From Rheinheimera riviphila (lineage in GTDB: Bacteria; Pseudomonadota; Gammaproteobacteria; Enterobacterales; Alteromonadaceae), in assembly GCF_004005945.1 (NCBI RefSeq), contig NZ_SACS01000012.1:94007-158006 (forward strand): DNA of 64,000 bases, given 5' to 3'. The notes below the pieces were generated by a model, which saw nothing but the letters and a program-made list of their open reading frames with translations, was not told the DNA's origin and did not search any database. A program made the position numbers and the translations under genes. Shown in pieces: positions 46,066 through 59,192 of this stretch; the first letter of the stretch is position 1; each line of letters begins with the position of its first letter.

Positions 46066-46098
46066 AAAAGCCTGAGTCATCAAACTCAGGCTTTTTTG
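46066..46098 (+). terminator. Rho-independent terminator after the soluble chemoreceptor
   Basis: AAAGCCTGAGT and ACTCAGGCTTT pair around a six-base loop, followed by T residues. The A run on the left may also help in the opposite direction. Confidence 0.9.
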
Positions 46099-46163
46099 TT
46101 TGTGTTGATCGGTCGCTGTTTATTCCACTTCCAATAACATCTTTAGCAGTGCATTGATTTCCA

Positions 46164-48491
46164 TTATAAGGCGTCGCTTAATTTGAGCAGTTTGGCACTT
46201 TGCTGCAGTTGACTGCTGAGTTGTTGCTGTTGATAGGCCTGGGTGGCAAGTTCGGTCATCGCTAAATCAGTAGCGCTGGCGCTGTGGTTAATATCATCCA
46301 GAGCGGCGCTGATCTCGCTGCTGCGCAGTACTTCGGCATCACTGAGCCTGGCAATCATCGCACTGGCATCAACAATCAGCGCGATGGCGTCGCGGGTTTG
46401 TGTCAGCGCTTGTTCGGTATGCAATGCTTTGTCCAGACAATCGCGGGCCGTTTGCTGCTCTTGCTCCAGCCCGGCGGTGGTGTTTTTCACCGAGAGACTT
46501 AAACGGTCTAGCATCAACTGGATTTCCTTGGTCGCAAGCTCAGTACCGGCCGAAAGCCGACGCACTTCGTCTGCCACCACCGCAAAACCGCGGCCATGCT
46601 CGCCGGCGCGGGCGGCTTCGATGGCGGCATTCAATGCCAGCAAATTGGTTTGTTCTGCCACGCCCCGGATCGTATCCAGCACCTGGACGATATCGTTGGC
46701 GGCCAGCTGCAACGATCCCATGCTGTGCGTGGAATGCTCGACCTGTGTGGCCAGATGGCGAATAAAATCAGTCAGTTGTAACACTTGCTGTTGACCAGCG
46801 GCCGATCCGGTATTGGCGACGGTCGCAGCGCTCGCCGCTTGTTGTAATTGCAGCTGCATCTGTTGCTGCGCCTGCTGGCTCTGTACCGCCACCTGTTGTA
46901 ACTGCAGCAAGGCACTTTTTTGCTGATGGACATCATCTTTACACTGCTGGCTAATCAACAGCTGCGCGCCGGACTGCTGATGATTACTGGCACTGGCCGC
47001 CAGCATTTGTTGCAGTAGCGCCGACAACTTACCAAATAACTGATTTAAGCCGCTGGCCATGGCTTTGATTTCAAATTCACCTTGCTCAGCGAAATGCAAC
47101 GACAAGTCATGATTGCTGGCCGCGGTAGCGAGTTGGCCGGACAAATTGGCCATTGGTGCCGCAATAGCCCGGCCAAACCGATAAGCGAAACCTAAAGCAC
47201 AGAGGCTCAGCAGCAGCACTGTGAATACACTAAACCAAAGAATATTGCTACCAAGTTCAGCCAACGCGGCATAAGCTTCACTTTTGTCTTGTTGAGTGAT
47301 CAGAGCATAGGTATCGCCGCCAATCTGCACAGGTTGGTAATTGAGTAGCACCGGAATGCCTCGATAATCAACCGTTTCAGTATGTCCGGACTTACCTTGT
47401 AAGGCGGCGTTTACTTCGGCACTTTGCAGTTTGAGTTTGCCCGACAAGCCATAGTGATCGGCAACGGCGCCGATATCCGGGTATTTGCCATAAAATTCGT
47501 TGCTGTTACTCAGTTGTGGCCGTAAAGCGCTGACCAGCAAATGGTTATTGCCAACCAGGTAACTTTCACCGCTGTGGCCAAGCCCAATGTCGGCCCAGCG
47601 TTGTTGATTGGTGGTTAAATCCGTCAGCGCCTGCACCGGTAGTTGCAGCACTAAAGCACCAATCGGCAGATCGGATCCCGATAACGAATTAAACACCGGC
47701 GCCACCATAAACAGCACTTGTTGTTCAAAATAGCCGGCAAAGGCGGTTGGCTTAGAGACCAGCCATTGTTGTTGTGGTTTAGCCAGCACCTGTTTCACCG
47801 TAGCTGCCAGAGCAGTACTGGCAAATGCACCATCTTTTAACGAAGTGGCAAAAACCGGACTTTTCGCCACTGAATACACCACATTCAGGCCTTTGGCTTC
47901 CACCAGATACAGCTCTTGTAGCTGGTACCTTTGGGTGACTTCCAGAAAACTCTGATGATACTTTTTATGCTGCTGGCCATACACCGAGCCATCAGCGCGA
48001 TCGGTTAATGCGCTGAGTTTGTCCGGCGTATGCTCGTTGGTTTGCAAGTAATAATGTTGTAATAACAAGGTTTCCTGACTGGCGCTTTTTAGCCATTTAT
48101 CAAACGGCAGCTGCAGAGTAGGATTAATACTGTTGGCATAAGATTGATATTTTTGTTGATACCATTGCAACATGCCGGCTTTCAGCGCTTGTTCGCCCGG
48201 GTTTGCCACTTCGTAGCGATAAGAAGAAAAGGGACGTTCCATTGCATAAAGCGCATCCTGGGTGGTGCGGTTTTTAGCAAGACTCAGTAATAAATCACGT
48301 TGGCTGTTGATAAATAAGGTTAAAGCTTGTTCACGGCCTTTGGCCACTGCGGTAAATTGTTGTTCGACGGCGGTTAATAACGCTTGTTGTGCTTTGTCTT
48401 GCGCCAGATAGGCTGTGACGCTCACGGCGCTGACGACACCTAACAACATAGCTGCGGCCATGGTCAACATTAACTTTTGTGCAATCTTCAT
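46164..48491 (-). CDS. Membrane methyl-accepting chemotaxis protein
   Basis: A 775-residue chemoreceptor. Transmembrane helix 1 lies at about 8-30, then a large periplasmic Cache-type sensor of about 380 residues. Helix 2 ([20 protein letters not shown]) is near 415, with a HAMP region after it. The signalling domain contains the tip [20 protein letters not shown] followed by [15 protein letters not shown]. The region before it is exceptionally Gln-rich. No terminal CheR-binding pentapeptide is seen. It converges with the soluble receptor. Ligand unknown. Confidence 0.92.
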   Translation of the reverse strand: MKIAQKLMLTMAAAMLLGVVSAVSVTAYLAQDKAQQALLTAVEQQFTAVAKGREQALTLFINSQRDLLLSLAKNRTTQDALYAMERPFSSYRYEVANPGEQALKAGMLQWYQQKYQSYANSINPTLQLPFDKWLKSASQETLLLQHYYLQTNEHTPDKLSALTDRADGSVYGQQHKKYHQSFLEVTQRYQLQELYLVEAKGLNVVYSVAKSPVFATSLKDGAFASTALAATVKQVLAKPQQQWLVSKPTAFAGYFEQQVLFMVAPVFNSLSGSDLPIGALVLQLPVQALTDLTTNQQRWADIGLGHSGESYLVGNNHLLVSALRPQLSNSNEFYGKYPDIGAVADHYGLSGKLKLQSAEVNAALQGKSGHTETVDYRGIPVLLNYQPVQIGGDTYALITQQDKSEAYAALAELGSNILWFSVFTVLLLSLCALGFAYRFGRAIAAPMANLSGQLATAASNHDLSLHFAEQGEFEIKAMASGLNQLFGKLSALLQQMLAASASNHQQSGAQLLISQQCKDDVHQQKSALLQLQQVAVQSQQAQQQMQLQLQQAASAATVANTGSAAGQQQVLQLTDFIRHLATQVEHSTHSMGSLQLAANDIVQVLDTIRGVAEQTNLLALNAAIEAARAGEHGRGFAVVADEVRRLSAGTELATKEIQLMLDRLSLSVKNTTAGLEQEQQTARDCLDKALHTEQALTQTRDAIALIVDASAMIARLSDAEVLRSSEISAALDDINHSASATDLAMTELATQAYQQQQLSSQLQQSAKLLKLSDAL

Positions 48492-48683
48492 ACAACCTCA
48501 AAGGACAACAGTTTAAAGACCGGCGCAGCTTAGTAAGTTCCCATGACAAATTTATTACAAGGCGGCAGTTTAGATGTCCATTTAAATTAAAGTCACACTG
48601 GTAATAACTAATCGACATATGCTTAGCTCTTTTGGTTCTTTATAAGCTTTGCTATAGTTTGAAAAATTGTGCAGGCAGGGTGA

Positions 48684-49550
48684 ATGATGACACCGGTAAT
48701 TCAGGAATTTTTTGATTCAGATTCAAACACCTACAGCTATGTGGTGTATTGCCAGCAAACAAAAAAGGCGGCGGTGATTGATCCGGTGTTGAATTTTGAT
48801 GCCGCGGCTTGCCGGACCGCCACGCATGGCATCAAGCAAATCATCAATTATCTAACGCAGCAGCAGCTAACGTTAACCTGGATTTTGGAAACTCATGTTC
48901 ATGCCGATCATTTATCCGCAGCGCCATTTTTAAAACAGCAACTCGGTGGCAGCACGGCGATTGGCCGTCAGATCACCCAGGTGCAACAGGTTTTCGCCGA
49001 AGTGTTTCATGCTGAACCGGAGTTTTGCCGGGATGGCAGCCAGTTTGACCTGTTGCTGAATGATCACGAACAGTTGGCGTTGGGTGAACTAACGATTGAG
49101 GTGCTACATACGCCGGGTCATACGCCGGCTTGTGTGTCGTATTTGATTGGTGATGCGGTGTTTGTTGGTGATACTTTGTTTATGCCGGATTACGGCAGTG
49201 CCCGTTGTGATTTCCCGGGCGGCAGCGCTGAAGTTTTATACCAGTCCGCACAGCGACTATTTCAGTTACCCAAAGAAACCCGGATGTTCCTCTGTCACGA
49301 TTACAAAGCAGCAGGGCGCAATGAATTCTGTTTTCAAACGACCATTGGCGCGCAAATTTCTGCCAATATCCATTTGCATCAGGGCGTGAGTCAGGCCGAA
49401 TTTGTGCAGATGCGCGAGCAACGGGATGCTACGTTATCGATGCCAAAACTGATGTTGCCAGCGGTGCAGGTCAATATGCGGGCCGGACAATTTCCGCCAG
49501 TTGAAGATAATGGCGTGCAATATCTGAAGTTGCCGTTAAACCGGTTTTGA
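48684..49550 (+). CDS. MBL-fold hydrolase, persulfide dioxygenase-like
   Basis: A metallo-beta-lactamase-fold enzyme of 288 residues. Metal ligands are seen in THVHADHLSAAP, in LHTPGHTPACVSYLIG and in FVGDTLFMPDYGSARCDFPGG; the Asp-Tyr-Gly-Ser-Ala-Arg-Cys-Asp segment is characteristic of the ETHE1/Blh persulfide dioxygenase group. It would oxidise glutathione persulfide to sulfite in the cytoplasm. Start is at ATG 48684 or the ATG three bases on. It is 40 bases before a small hydrolase gene on the same strand. Confidence 0.85.
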   Translation: MMTPVIQEFFDSDSNTYSYVVYCQQTKKAAVIDPVLNFDAAACRTATHGIKQIINYLTQQQLTLTWILETHVHADHLSAAPFLKQQLGGSTAIGRQITQVQQVFAEVFHAEPEFCRDGSQFDLLLNDHEQLALGELTIEVLHTPGHTPACVSYLIGDAVFVGDTLFMPDYGSARCDFPGGSAEVLYQSAQRLFQLPKETRMFLCHDYKAAGRNEFCFQTTIGAQISANIHLHQGVSQAEFVQMREQRDATLSMPKLMLPAVQVNMRAGQFPPVEDNGVQYLKLPLNRF

Positions 49551-49590
49551 TCATGCTGTAAGTGGCTGAAAGTTTGAGGGGTAGAGGTCA

Positions 49591-50199
49591 ATGAAGTTAT
49601 TTGTCGCTACCGACATTTTTGGGGATACGCCGGAACTGCAGGTCTGGCTGGCGCCGATAGTACAGGCGAGTGGTGGCATGCTGGAACTGGTATCGCCTTA
49701 TAAAACGCCATTAGCTAAAGAATTGGTAGCCCCAGCAGCAGGTGCTGCAGACGAGTTAGTTTATCAGCAGTTTTTAGCGCAGGGTGGTCTCAGCGCTTAT
49801 GTCGAAAAACTGCAACAGCGCTTGCAATTACAGCAAGAGCCTTTTGTCGCCATCGGCTTTAGTGCCGGCGCTGCTGCTTTATGGCAATTGGCAGCCTCAC
49901 CACAACCCGGGTTACAGCAGCTGTTTGCGTTTTATGGCGGGCAAATCCGGCATCACGCTGAGTTAACACCGCTGGTCAGCACAACATTGATTTGGACGCA
50001 AGAAACCCATTTTGATGTGGCGCAACTTCACCAACAACTACACCAACAACTAGCGCAGCGGCCACTGGTATCCAGTGTGCTGACGCACTTCGAACATGGG
50101 TTTATCAATCCGTATTCCAAAGGTTTTAACCACAAAGCAGCCAGCGATTATCAACACTGGCTGATTGCAAAGATGAGCTGTGTAGTTAAAGTTACTTAA
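49591..50199 (+). CDS. Small alpha/beta-hydrolase-like protein
   Basis: A 202-residue protein with a nucleophile-elbow-like motif IGFSAGAAALWQLAA near residue 90 and the expected strand-turn pattern; an HFEHGF segment near residue 168 could provide the catalytic His. It resembles dienelactone-hydrolase-type proteins, but the reaction is not clear. GAGGTCA-type ribosome site before ATG 49591. It follows the persulfide-dioxygenase-like gene with a short gap, so the two may be co-transcribed. Confidence 0.65.
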   Translation: MKLFVATDIFGDTPELQVWLAPIVQASGGMLELVSPYKTPLAKELVAPAAGAADELVYQQFLAQGGLSAYVEKLQQRLQLQQEPFVAIGFSAGAAALWQLAASPQPGLQQLFAFYGGQIRHHAELTPLVSTTLIWTQETHFDVAQLHQQLHQQLAQRPLVSSVLTHFEHGFINPYSKGFNHKAASDYQHWLIAKMSCVVKVT

Positions 50200-50219
50200 C
50201 GAGATCCTTAGCAGGCAGC

Positions 50220-51023
50220 TTAACGAGAATTCGTACTTTCGAAAATTTTATCCGCCGAAGCTGCAACAAAACCCCGATACAAACTGCCATCAGCCGTTGG
50301 GAAACGACGGGCGAACTCGTAGAAACAGCTTGGGATCAGCGCTGTACCATCAGTAAATTCGACCGGTGCTTCGTCGGCTAAAGTAGACGATTGTTTTAGC
50401 AATACATCCTTGCTGCCTTTAATTTCGCCGCCTGAAGTATTCAGCGCAAAACCGGCTTTTTTTAGCACTTGATTGACTGAATCTAAAGTTTCGAAATTGC
50501 TTAAAGCATTCACCGATACGGTGAAGTGATTGGCGCGAAAGCCCCAGACCGCAGTCCAGGCAGCATATTCACTTTCAGTCAACAGCGTTTGATAAGTCGC
50601 CTGATCAATATCCCAGTGCCGGCCTGAGTACAGGAAATTATCCGCGGTGGTCACGCTAGGATCCAGCTGTGCCACTAAATCGGTGATAATTTTTTGCAGT
50701 TCAGGCGAGCACTTTTCCAGCAATAATTCCGAAATAAACACTTTAGGAACATTGGCATCCGGGTGTTCATAATGTTTGGCGTATAGTTTTTTCGACTCAA
50801 AGTGATATTCACCACCTTCGACATAACCCAAAGCCAGAAAATGCGCGGCCAGTTTGTCCAGGCCAATTTGCGGCAGATTAAAAGTCCGCAGTGCGATATG
50901 GTCGTTCACCACATCGTCCTGTTGCGACGAGCCGAGCAGCGCATGAATTTTTTCTGCCGATGGGGTGACAGTCAGGTAGTTTTCCCACAGTTTGGCAAAA
51001 AGTTCGTTGACGTTGGTATGCAT
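50220..51023 (-). CDS. DUF1338 (HglS-type 2-oxoacid dioxygenase/decarboxylase) protein
   Basis: A 267-residue metal-dependent protein of the DUF1338 family, whose studied members convert 2-oxoadipate to 2-hydroxyglutarate. Likely metal ligands are in NDHIALRTFN near residue 40 and in the AKHYEHPD segment. It is the short form (HglS is about 460). ATG 51023 is chosen over a TTG two codons before. It follows astD on the same strand with about 100 bases between, so it may take part in amino-acid breakdown. Confidence 0.8.
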   Translation of the reverse strand: MHTNVNELFAKLWENYLTVTPSAEKIHALLGSSQQDDVVNDHIALRTFNLPQIGLDKLAAHFLALGYVEGGEYHFESKKLYAKHYEHPDANVPKVFISELLLEKCSPELQKIITDLVAQLDPSVTTADNFLYSGRHWDIDQATYQTLLTESEYAAWTAVWGFRANHFTVSVNALSNFETLDSVNQVLKKAGFALNTSGGEIKGSKDVLLKQSSTLADEAPVEFTDGTALIPSCFYEFARRFPTADGSLYRGFVAASADKIFESTNSR

Positions 51024-51126
51024 GATCAATCCTATATAAAACAGCTAGATGTAATAGAAAATTGGTAAAAACAAATACTTCTGGCGGCTGAGCACTTCTG
51101 GATCAGAGCACTCAGCCCCCTACAAA

Positions 51127-53639
<2,513 letters not shown>

Positions 53640-53757
53640 CTGGTATCTTCCAAATAAACACAAAACAGGAAACAAAAATGCTGATGGCTTCACTGCCACC
53701 AGCATTGTCAAAAGGTAGCGATGTAGCTGCTACCCTTGCTCGTATTAACAGCAGCGA

Positions 53758-55561
<1,804 letters not shown>

Positions 55562-55831
55562 CCGTAAAACAACCACCAAAGTACTTGTCTTTGGTCGGGC
55601 GCTACTCGCCGCGTCAGCGGCAGTACGCCGGACTTTATGACGGACTAGCCTGCGGCTGAGTCGCGCCCTGCGGTCGATTGCAGCACCAAAAGCTGTAATA
55701 AAACCACATAACAAGGCTTTTGTTGCGAAATTGTGGCTAGTCCAACCAGTTGCATGAAATTTTACTACCATCAGCAACACAGGTAAAATCCACACACTTC
55801 TGTGCCATTTGGCCGATTTTTCAGGAATTTT

Positions 55832-57526
55832 ATGCGTCAGTCAGAGCAAAATACCCCTTTGTATACTCATTACGCCGGTCCGGCGTTGCTGGAAACTCCG
55901 TTATTAAATAAAGGCAGCGCATTCAGTCGCGAAGAGCGGGCGGCCTTTAACCTGACAGGGTTGTTACCACCGCGTTATGAAACGATTGAAGAACAAGCAG
56001 CCCGTGCTTATATGCAGTATTCGTCGTTTGAAGAGCCAATCAATAAACATATTTATTTGCGGGTGGTACAGGACAACAACGAAACGTTGTTTCACCGCTT
56101 ATTACAAAACCATTTAGAAGAAATGCTGCCGATTATCTACACCCCAACGGTTGGCGACGCCTGTGAGCGGTTCTCTGATATTTACCGCAGCGCCCGTGGT
56201 TTATTTATTTCCTACAGTGACCGTGACCAGCTCGATGATGTGTTACGCAGCGCCACTAAGAAAAAAGTTAAAGTGATTGTCGTCACGGACGGCGAGCGGG
56301 TACTTGGCTTGGGTGACCAGGGTATTGGCGGTATGGGCATTTCCATCGGAAAACTGTCGTTATACACCGCCTGTGGCGGCATCAGCCCAGCTTATACCTT
56401 GCCGGTCTGCCTGGATGTTGGTACCAACAATGAAAAACTGCTCAACGACCCATACTACATGGGCAATCGCCATCGTCGGATCAGCGGTGATGACTACTAC
56501 GAATTTGTTGATCAGTTTATTAAAGCGGTGAAACGCCGTTGGCCGGAGGCGATGGTGCAATTTGAAGATTTCGCGCAGCCGAACGCCATGCCGCTATTAA
56601 AACGCTATCGAGACCAAATCTGCTGTTTTAATGATGATATTCAAGGCACTGCCGCGGTGACAGTCGGCACTTTACTGGCAGCCTGTCGCAGTAAAGGCGA
56701 GAAGCTTTCTAACCAGAAAGTGGTGTTTGTTGGCGCTGGTTCCGCCGGTTGTGGTATTGCTGAACAGGTGATCAGCCAGATGGTGTCAGAAGGTTTAACC
56801 GACGCCCAGGCGCGTAGCCAGGTGTTTATGGTCGACCGTTTTGGTTTGTTGACCGAAGGCATGGCCGATTTACGTGATTTCCAGCAGGTATTGGTGCAGC
56901 ACAAAAACAGCATTGCCGACTGGTCATTTAGCGGCGATTACGCCTCGTTGCGTGATGTAATGAACTGCGCCAAGCCCGATATTTTAATTGGTGTGTCTGG
57001 TGTCGCGGGGCTATTCACCGAAGCTGTGATCAAAGCGATGAAGAAAAACTGTAAGCTTCCAATCATCATGCCGCTCAGTAACCCGATTAAACAAATTGAA
57101 GCAAGGCCGGAAAAAATTATCGAATGGACCGATGGCCAGGTGATTATCGCCACCGGCAGCCCATTTAAACCGATTGAGTACAAAGGTAAAACCTATCCGG
57201 TAGCCCAATGTAACAACAGTTATATTTTCCCTGGTATCGGTTTGGGCGTGTTGGCAGTCAAAGCGCAGCGCATCAGCGATGATATGTTGCGGGTGGCCAG
57301 TGAAACGCTGGCTGCAGCATCGCCACTTGCCAATACCGGCGAAGGCGGCATTTTGCCACCGCTGACCCAACTTGCTGAACTTTCAAAGAAAATCGCCTTT
57401 GAAGTGGCCAAAGTTGCGATGCGTCAGGGTTATGCGCTGGAATTGGATGATGCGGCACTGCTGCGTAAAATTGATGCAAACTTCTGGAAACCGGAATACC
57501 GGCACTATAAACGCGTCAGCGGTTAA
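55832..57526 (+). CDS. maeA: NAD-dependent malic enzyme
   Basis: Oxidative decarboxylation of malate to pyruvate. The 564 residues match MaeA (E. coli 565) and not the fused NADP form MaeB. Motifs: [20 protein letters not shown], the catalytic [37 protein letters not shown], and the NAD site [19 protein letters not shown] 55832 has an AGGA site upstream; the frame extends to 55802. Monocistronic, ends at a strong hairpin. Confidence 0.95.
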   Translation: MRQSEQNTPLYTHYAGPALLETPLLNKGSAFSREERAAFNLTGLLPPRYETIEEQAARAYMQYSSFEEPINKHIYLRVVQDNNETLFHRLLQNHLEEMLPIIYTPTVGDACERFSDIYRSARGLFISYSDRDQLDDVLRSATKKKVKVIVVTDGERVLGLGDQGIGGMGISIGKLSLYTACGGISPAYTLPVCLDVGTNNEKLLNDPYYMGNRHRRISGDDYYEFVDQFIKAVKRRWPEAMVQFEDFAQPNAMPLLKRYRDQICCFNDDIQGTAAVTVGTLLAACRSKGEKLSNQKVVFVGAGSAGCGIAEQVISQMVSEGLTDAQARSQVFMVDRFGLLTEGMADLRDFQQVLVQHKNSIADWSFSGDYASLRDVMNCAKPDILIGVSGVAGLFTEAVIKAMKKNCKLPIIMPLSNPIKQIEARPEKIIEWTDGQVIIATGSPFKPIEYKGKTYPVAQCNNSYIFPGIGLGVLAVKAQRISDDMLRVASETLAAASPLANTGEGGILPPLTQLAELSKKIAFEVAKVAMRQGYALELDDAALLRKIDANFWKPEYRHYKRVSG

Positions 57527-57564
57527 GCCGCTGTAGCCATTGAACTATCGTTGCTGATCTGTCA

Positions 57565-57606
57565 TTCAGCAGCGGGTTTCACCTGAAACCCGCTGCTGAA
57601 AATTTT
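57565..57606 (+). terminator. Hairpin terminator after maeA
   Basis: TTCAGCAGCGGGTTTC and its exact complement form a 16-pair stem with the four-base loop ACCT, followed by AATTTTC. It lies 38 bases after the stop. Confidence 0.85.
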
Positions 57607-57689
57607 CGACATATTTTTCCGAATTGGTACAACTTTTTTCTGCTCGTGATCGACTATTTGCCTGAACCCACATTTTCAGGAGCATGGTC

Positions 57690-58358
57690 ATGATGTTAAA
57701 AATCACCCCGCAATTTAAAAAAAATCTTGGTCTTAGTCTGGTGTTAGTCCTCGTAACCACCGCTTGTAGCCAGGCTGTCAGTTCACAAGCCGCGACGCCG
57801 TCAACACCATTAACAACCTCAGCACCAGTGACTACAACAACTTCAGCCAGTAACGACTATCAACTGCAAATTCTAAAAAACTGTGAATTCGTCAAACAAC
57901 GTGCACTTAGCAGTGAAGAAATTGCGTTGTATCAACAACTTAAAAGTGCCGAGCAAAATATGACGGCATTGCAGGCGCCGCTGGACCTGATGGAGCAGCA
58001 GCTTGAATCTCAGACGAAGTTATTAGAGTCGATGTCGGCGCAAATTGAACAACAAGCACAACACGGCGAACCTGATCCGGTGTTACTGGAAACGCAGGCC
58101 GAATTGAGCCAGCAAATCAGTGCCATTGTGGATAGTTTTGAACCTGATATTGCAGCCGTTTCGGCCAATGGCGAGCAGATTGGTGTTATTGCCGATCAAT
58201 TTACTGCTTTGCTTGCTAAAGACACGCCGGCCGGTAGCTACGATCAAATGCGGGTGATCAGCCCCGGTGAACAGACAACGAAGGACTGTAACAATGGCAT
58301 GTTTTTCCACAAGTCATTTTCGGTCAAGTCGTTGAAGGCGATGAAAGCTGCGGATTAA
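57690..58358 (+). CDS. Predicted lipoprotein, coiled coil
   Basis: A 222-residue exported protein. The signal peptide ends in a lipobox (VLVTTAC, Cys near residue 26), so it should be lipid-anchored, probably in the outer membrane. A Thr/Ser/Pro-rich linker follows, then a Gln/Glu-rich helical region (about 75-150), and the end contains KDCNNGMFFHKSF with a lone Cys. No family recognised. ATG 57690 is favoured because AGGAG lies seven bases upstream; ATG 57684 is too close to it. Confidence 0.75.
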   Translation: MMLKITPQFKKNLGLSLVLVLVTTACSQAVSSQAATPSTPLTTSAPVTTTTSASNDYQLQILKNCEFVKQRALSSEEIALYQQLKSAEQNMTALQAPLDLMEQQLESQTKLLESMSAQIEQQAQHGEPDPVLLETQAELSQQISAIVDSFEPDIAAVSANGEQIGVIADQFTALLAKDTPAGSYDQMRVISPGEQTTKDCNNGMFFHKSFSVKSLKAMKAAD

Positions 58359-58392
58359 GTGCTGCAGATCCATACTGAAGTGGTCAGTGGTC

Positions 58393-58423
58393 AAGGGGTC
58401 AGAGTTATTAACTCTGACCCCTT
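58393..58423. repeat. REP-like palindrome (ggggtcagagt type)
   Basis: AAGGGGTCAGAGTTA and TAACTCTGACCCCTT are exact complements separated by one base. This GGGGTCAGAGT/ACTCTGACCCC palindrome is a type I recall near REP-associated transposases. It lies between converging genes and can also act as a terminator. Confidence 0.75.
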
Positions 58424-58442
58424 AAATTTGAAATAAAATCAA

Positions 58443-59072
58443 TCAATTGGCTACAGCTTTCACCTCTGATTTCTGTTGCTGCCGACGCTGCGCGCCCAGT
58501 AACAACAATCCACCAATCATCAGCGCCACTGCTGGGGTAGCAGGCACTGCCGATGGCTTGGCAATGACGTCAAAACTGGCATCCAGCCATTCTGGTTGCA
58601 GTAAATCACCGCTGAAGGTTAATAAACCAAAGTAAGATGGATCAAGATTTAAGCTAAATTGTCCGGCCGCCAACGCGGTGAACTCAATTTTCGCTAAGGT
58701 GAAACCGCCTAACTGCAGCGCTGCAAGCACTGCCTGATCGGCCGCCCAGTCGGCGTAATCTTCCAGCGCCAGACTACCATTTACAGCATCATGCGCACTG
58801 TATTGGTAAGAGCCAAAGCCATCGTCAAACGAATTGCCATGACCCCAGTTTACCAGCGCCAAAGCTGAATTCTGATATTGCATGGCCAGAAAAAAGCCAC
58901 TAATCAGGCTACTGGCGTCGCTCAACTTCAAGAAGGCGGTCACTTTTCCACCAACTTGATACTGTTGTTTGTCTGTTTCAATGGTGATTAACGCTGCTTG
59001 TGCCTGGCCGGCACAAAGTAACGAGGCAGCTGCCAGCACTAAAGGTAAAAATGCTTTTTTAAGAATATTCAT
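58443..59072 (-). CDS. PEP-CTERM protein with cohesin-like domain
   Basis: A 209-residue exported protein. The signal peptide ends in AGQAQA (about residue 27). The body (about 30-175) has the beta-pattern of a cohesin module: ITIETDKQQYQVGGKVTAFL, then ISGFFLAMQYQNSALALVNW, and later a LAKIEFTALAAGQFSLNL strand pair. The tail is PEP-CTERM-like: VPATP, a hydrophobic helix, then RRQQQK. ATG 59072 is chosen over the TTG before it. It is directly downstream of a dockerin-bearing collagenase on the same strand. Confidence 0.72.
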   Translation of the reverse strand: MNILKKAFLPLVLAAASLLCAGQAQAALITIETDKQQYQVGGKVTAFLKLSDASSLISGFFLAMQYQNSALALVNWGHGNSFDDGFGSYQYSAHDAVNGSLALEDYADWAADQAVLAALQLGGFTLAKIEFTALAAGQFSLNLDPSYFGLLTFSGDLLQPEWLDASFDVIAKPSAVPATPAVALMIGGLLLLGAQRRQQQKSEVKAVAN

Positions 59073-59192
59073 CAAGTTACTTCCTAAATTGGTATTGTTC
59101 CGGAGTGACTGCGCAACACGCTTTTACTGCGCAGTCACAAGATTTAAATCGCATTTTTTCTGCGTTATCTACTGCTCTATTTACCGCTCTAG

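Noticed and set aside
46243..46794. 183-residue open frame antisense to the large chemoreceptor
   Set aside because: Its Ala/Ser-rich sequence is the mirror of the conserved MCP helices; such shadows are common in GC-moderate coiled-coil genes.
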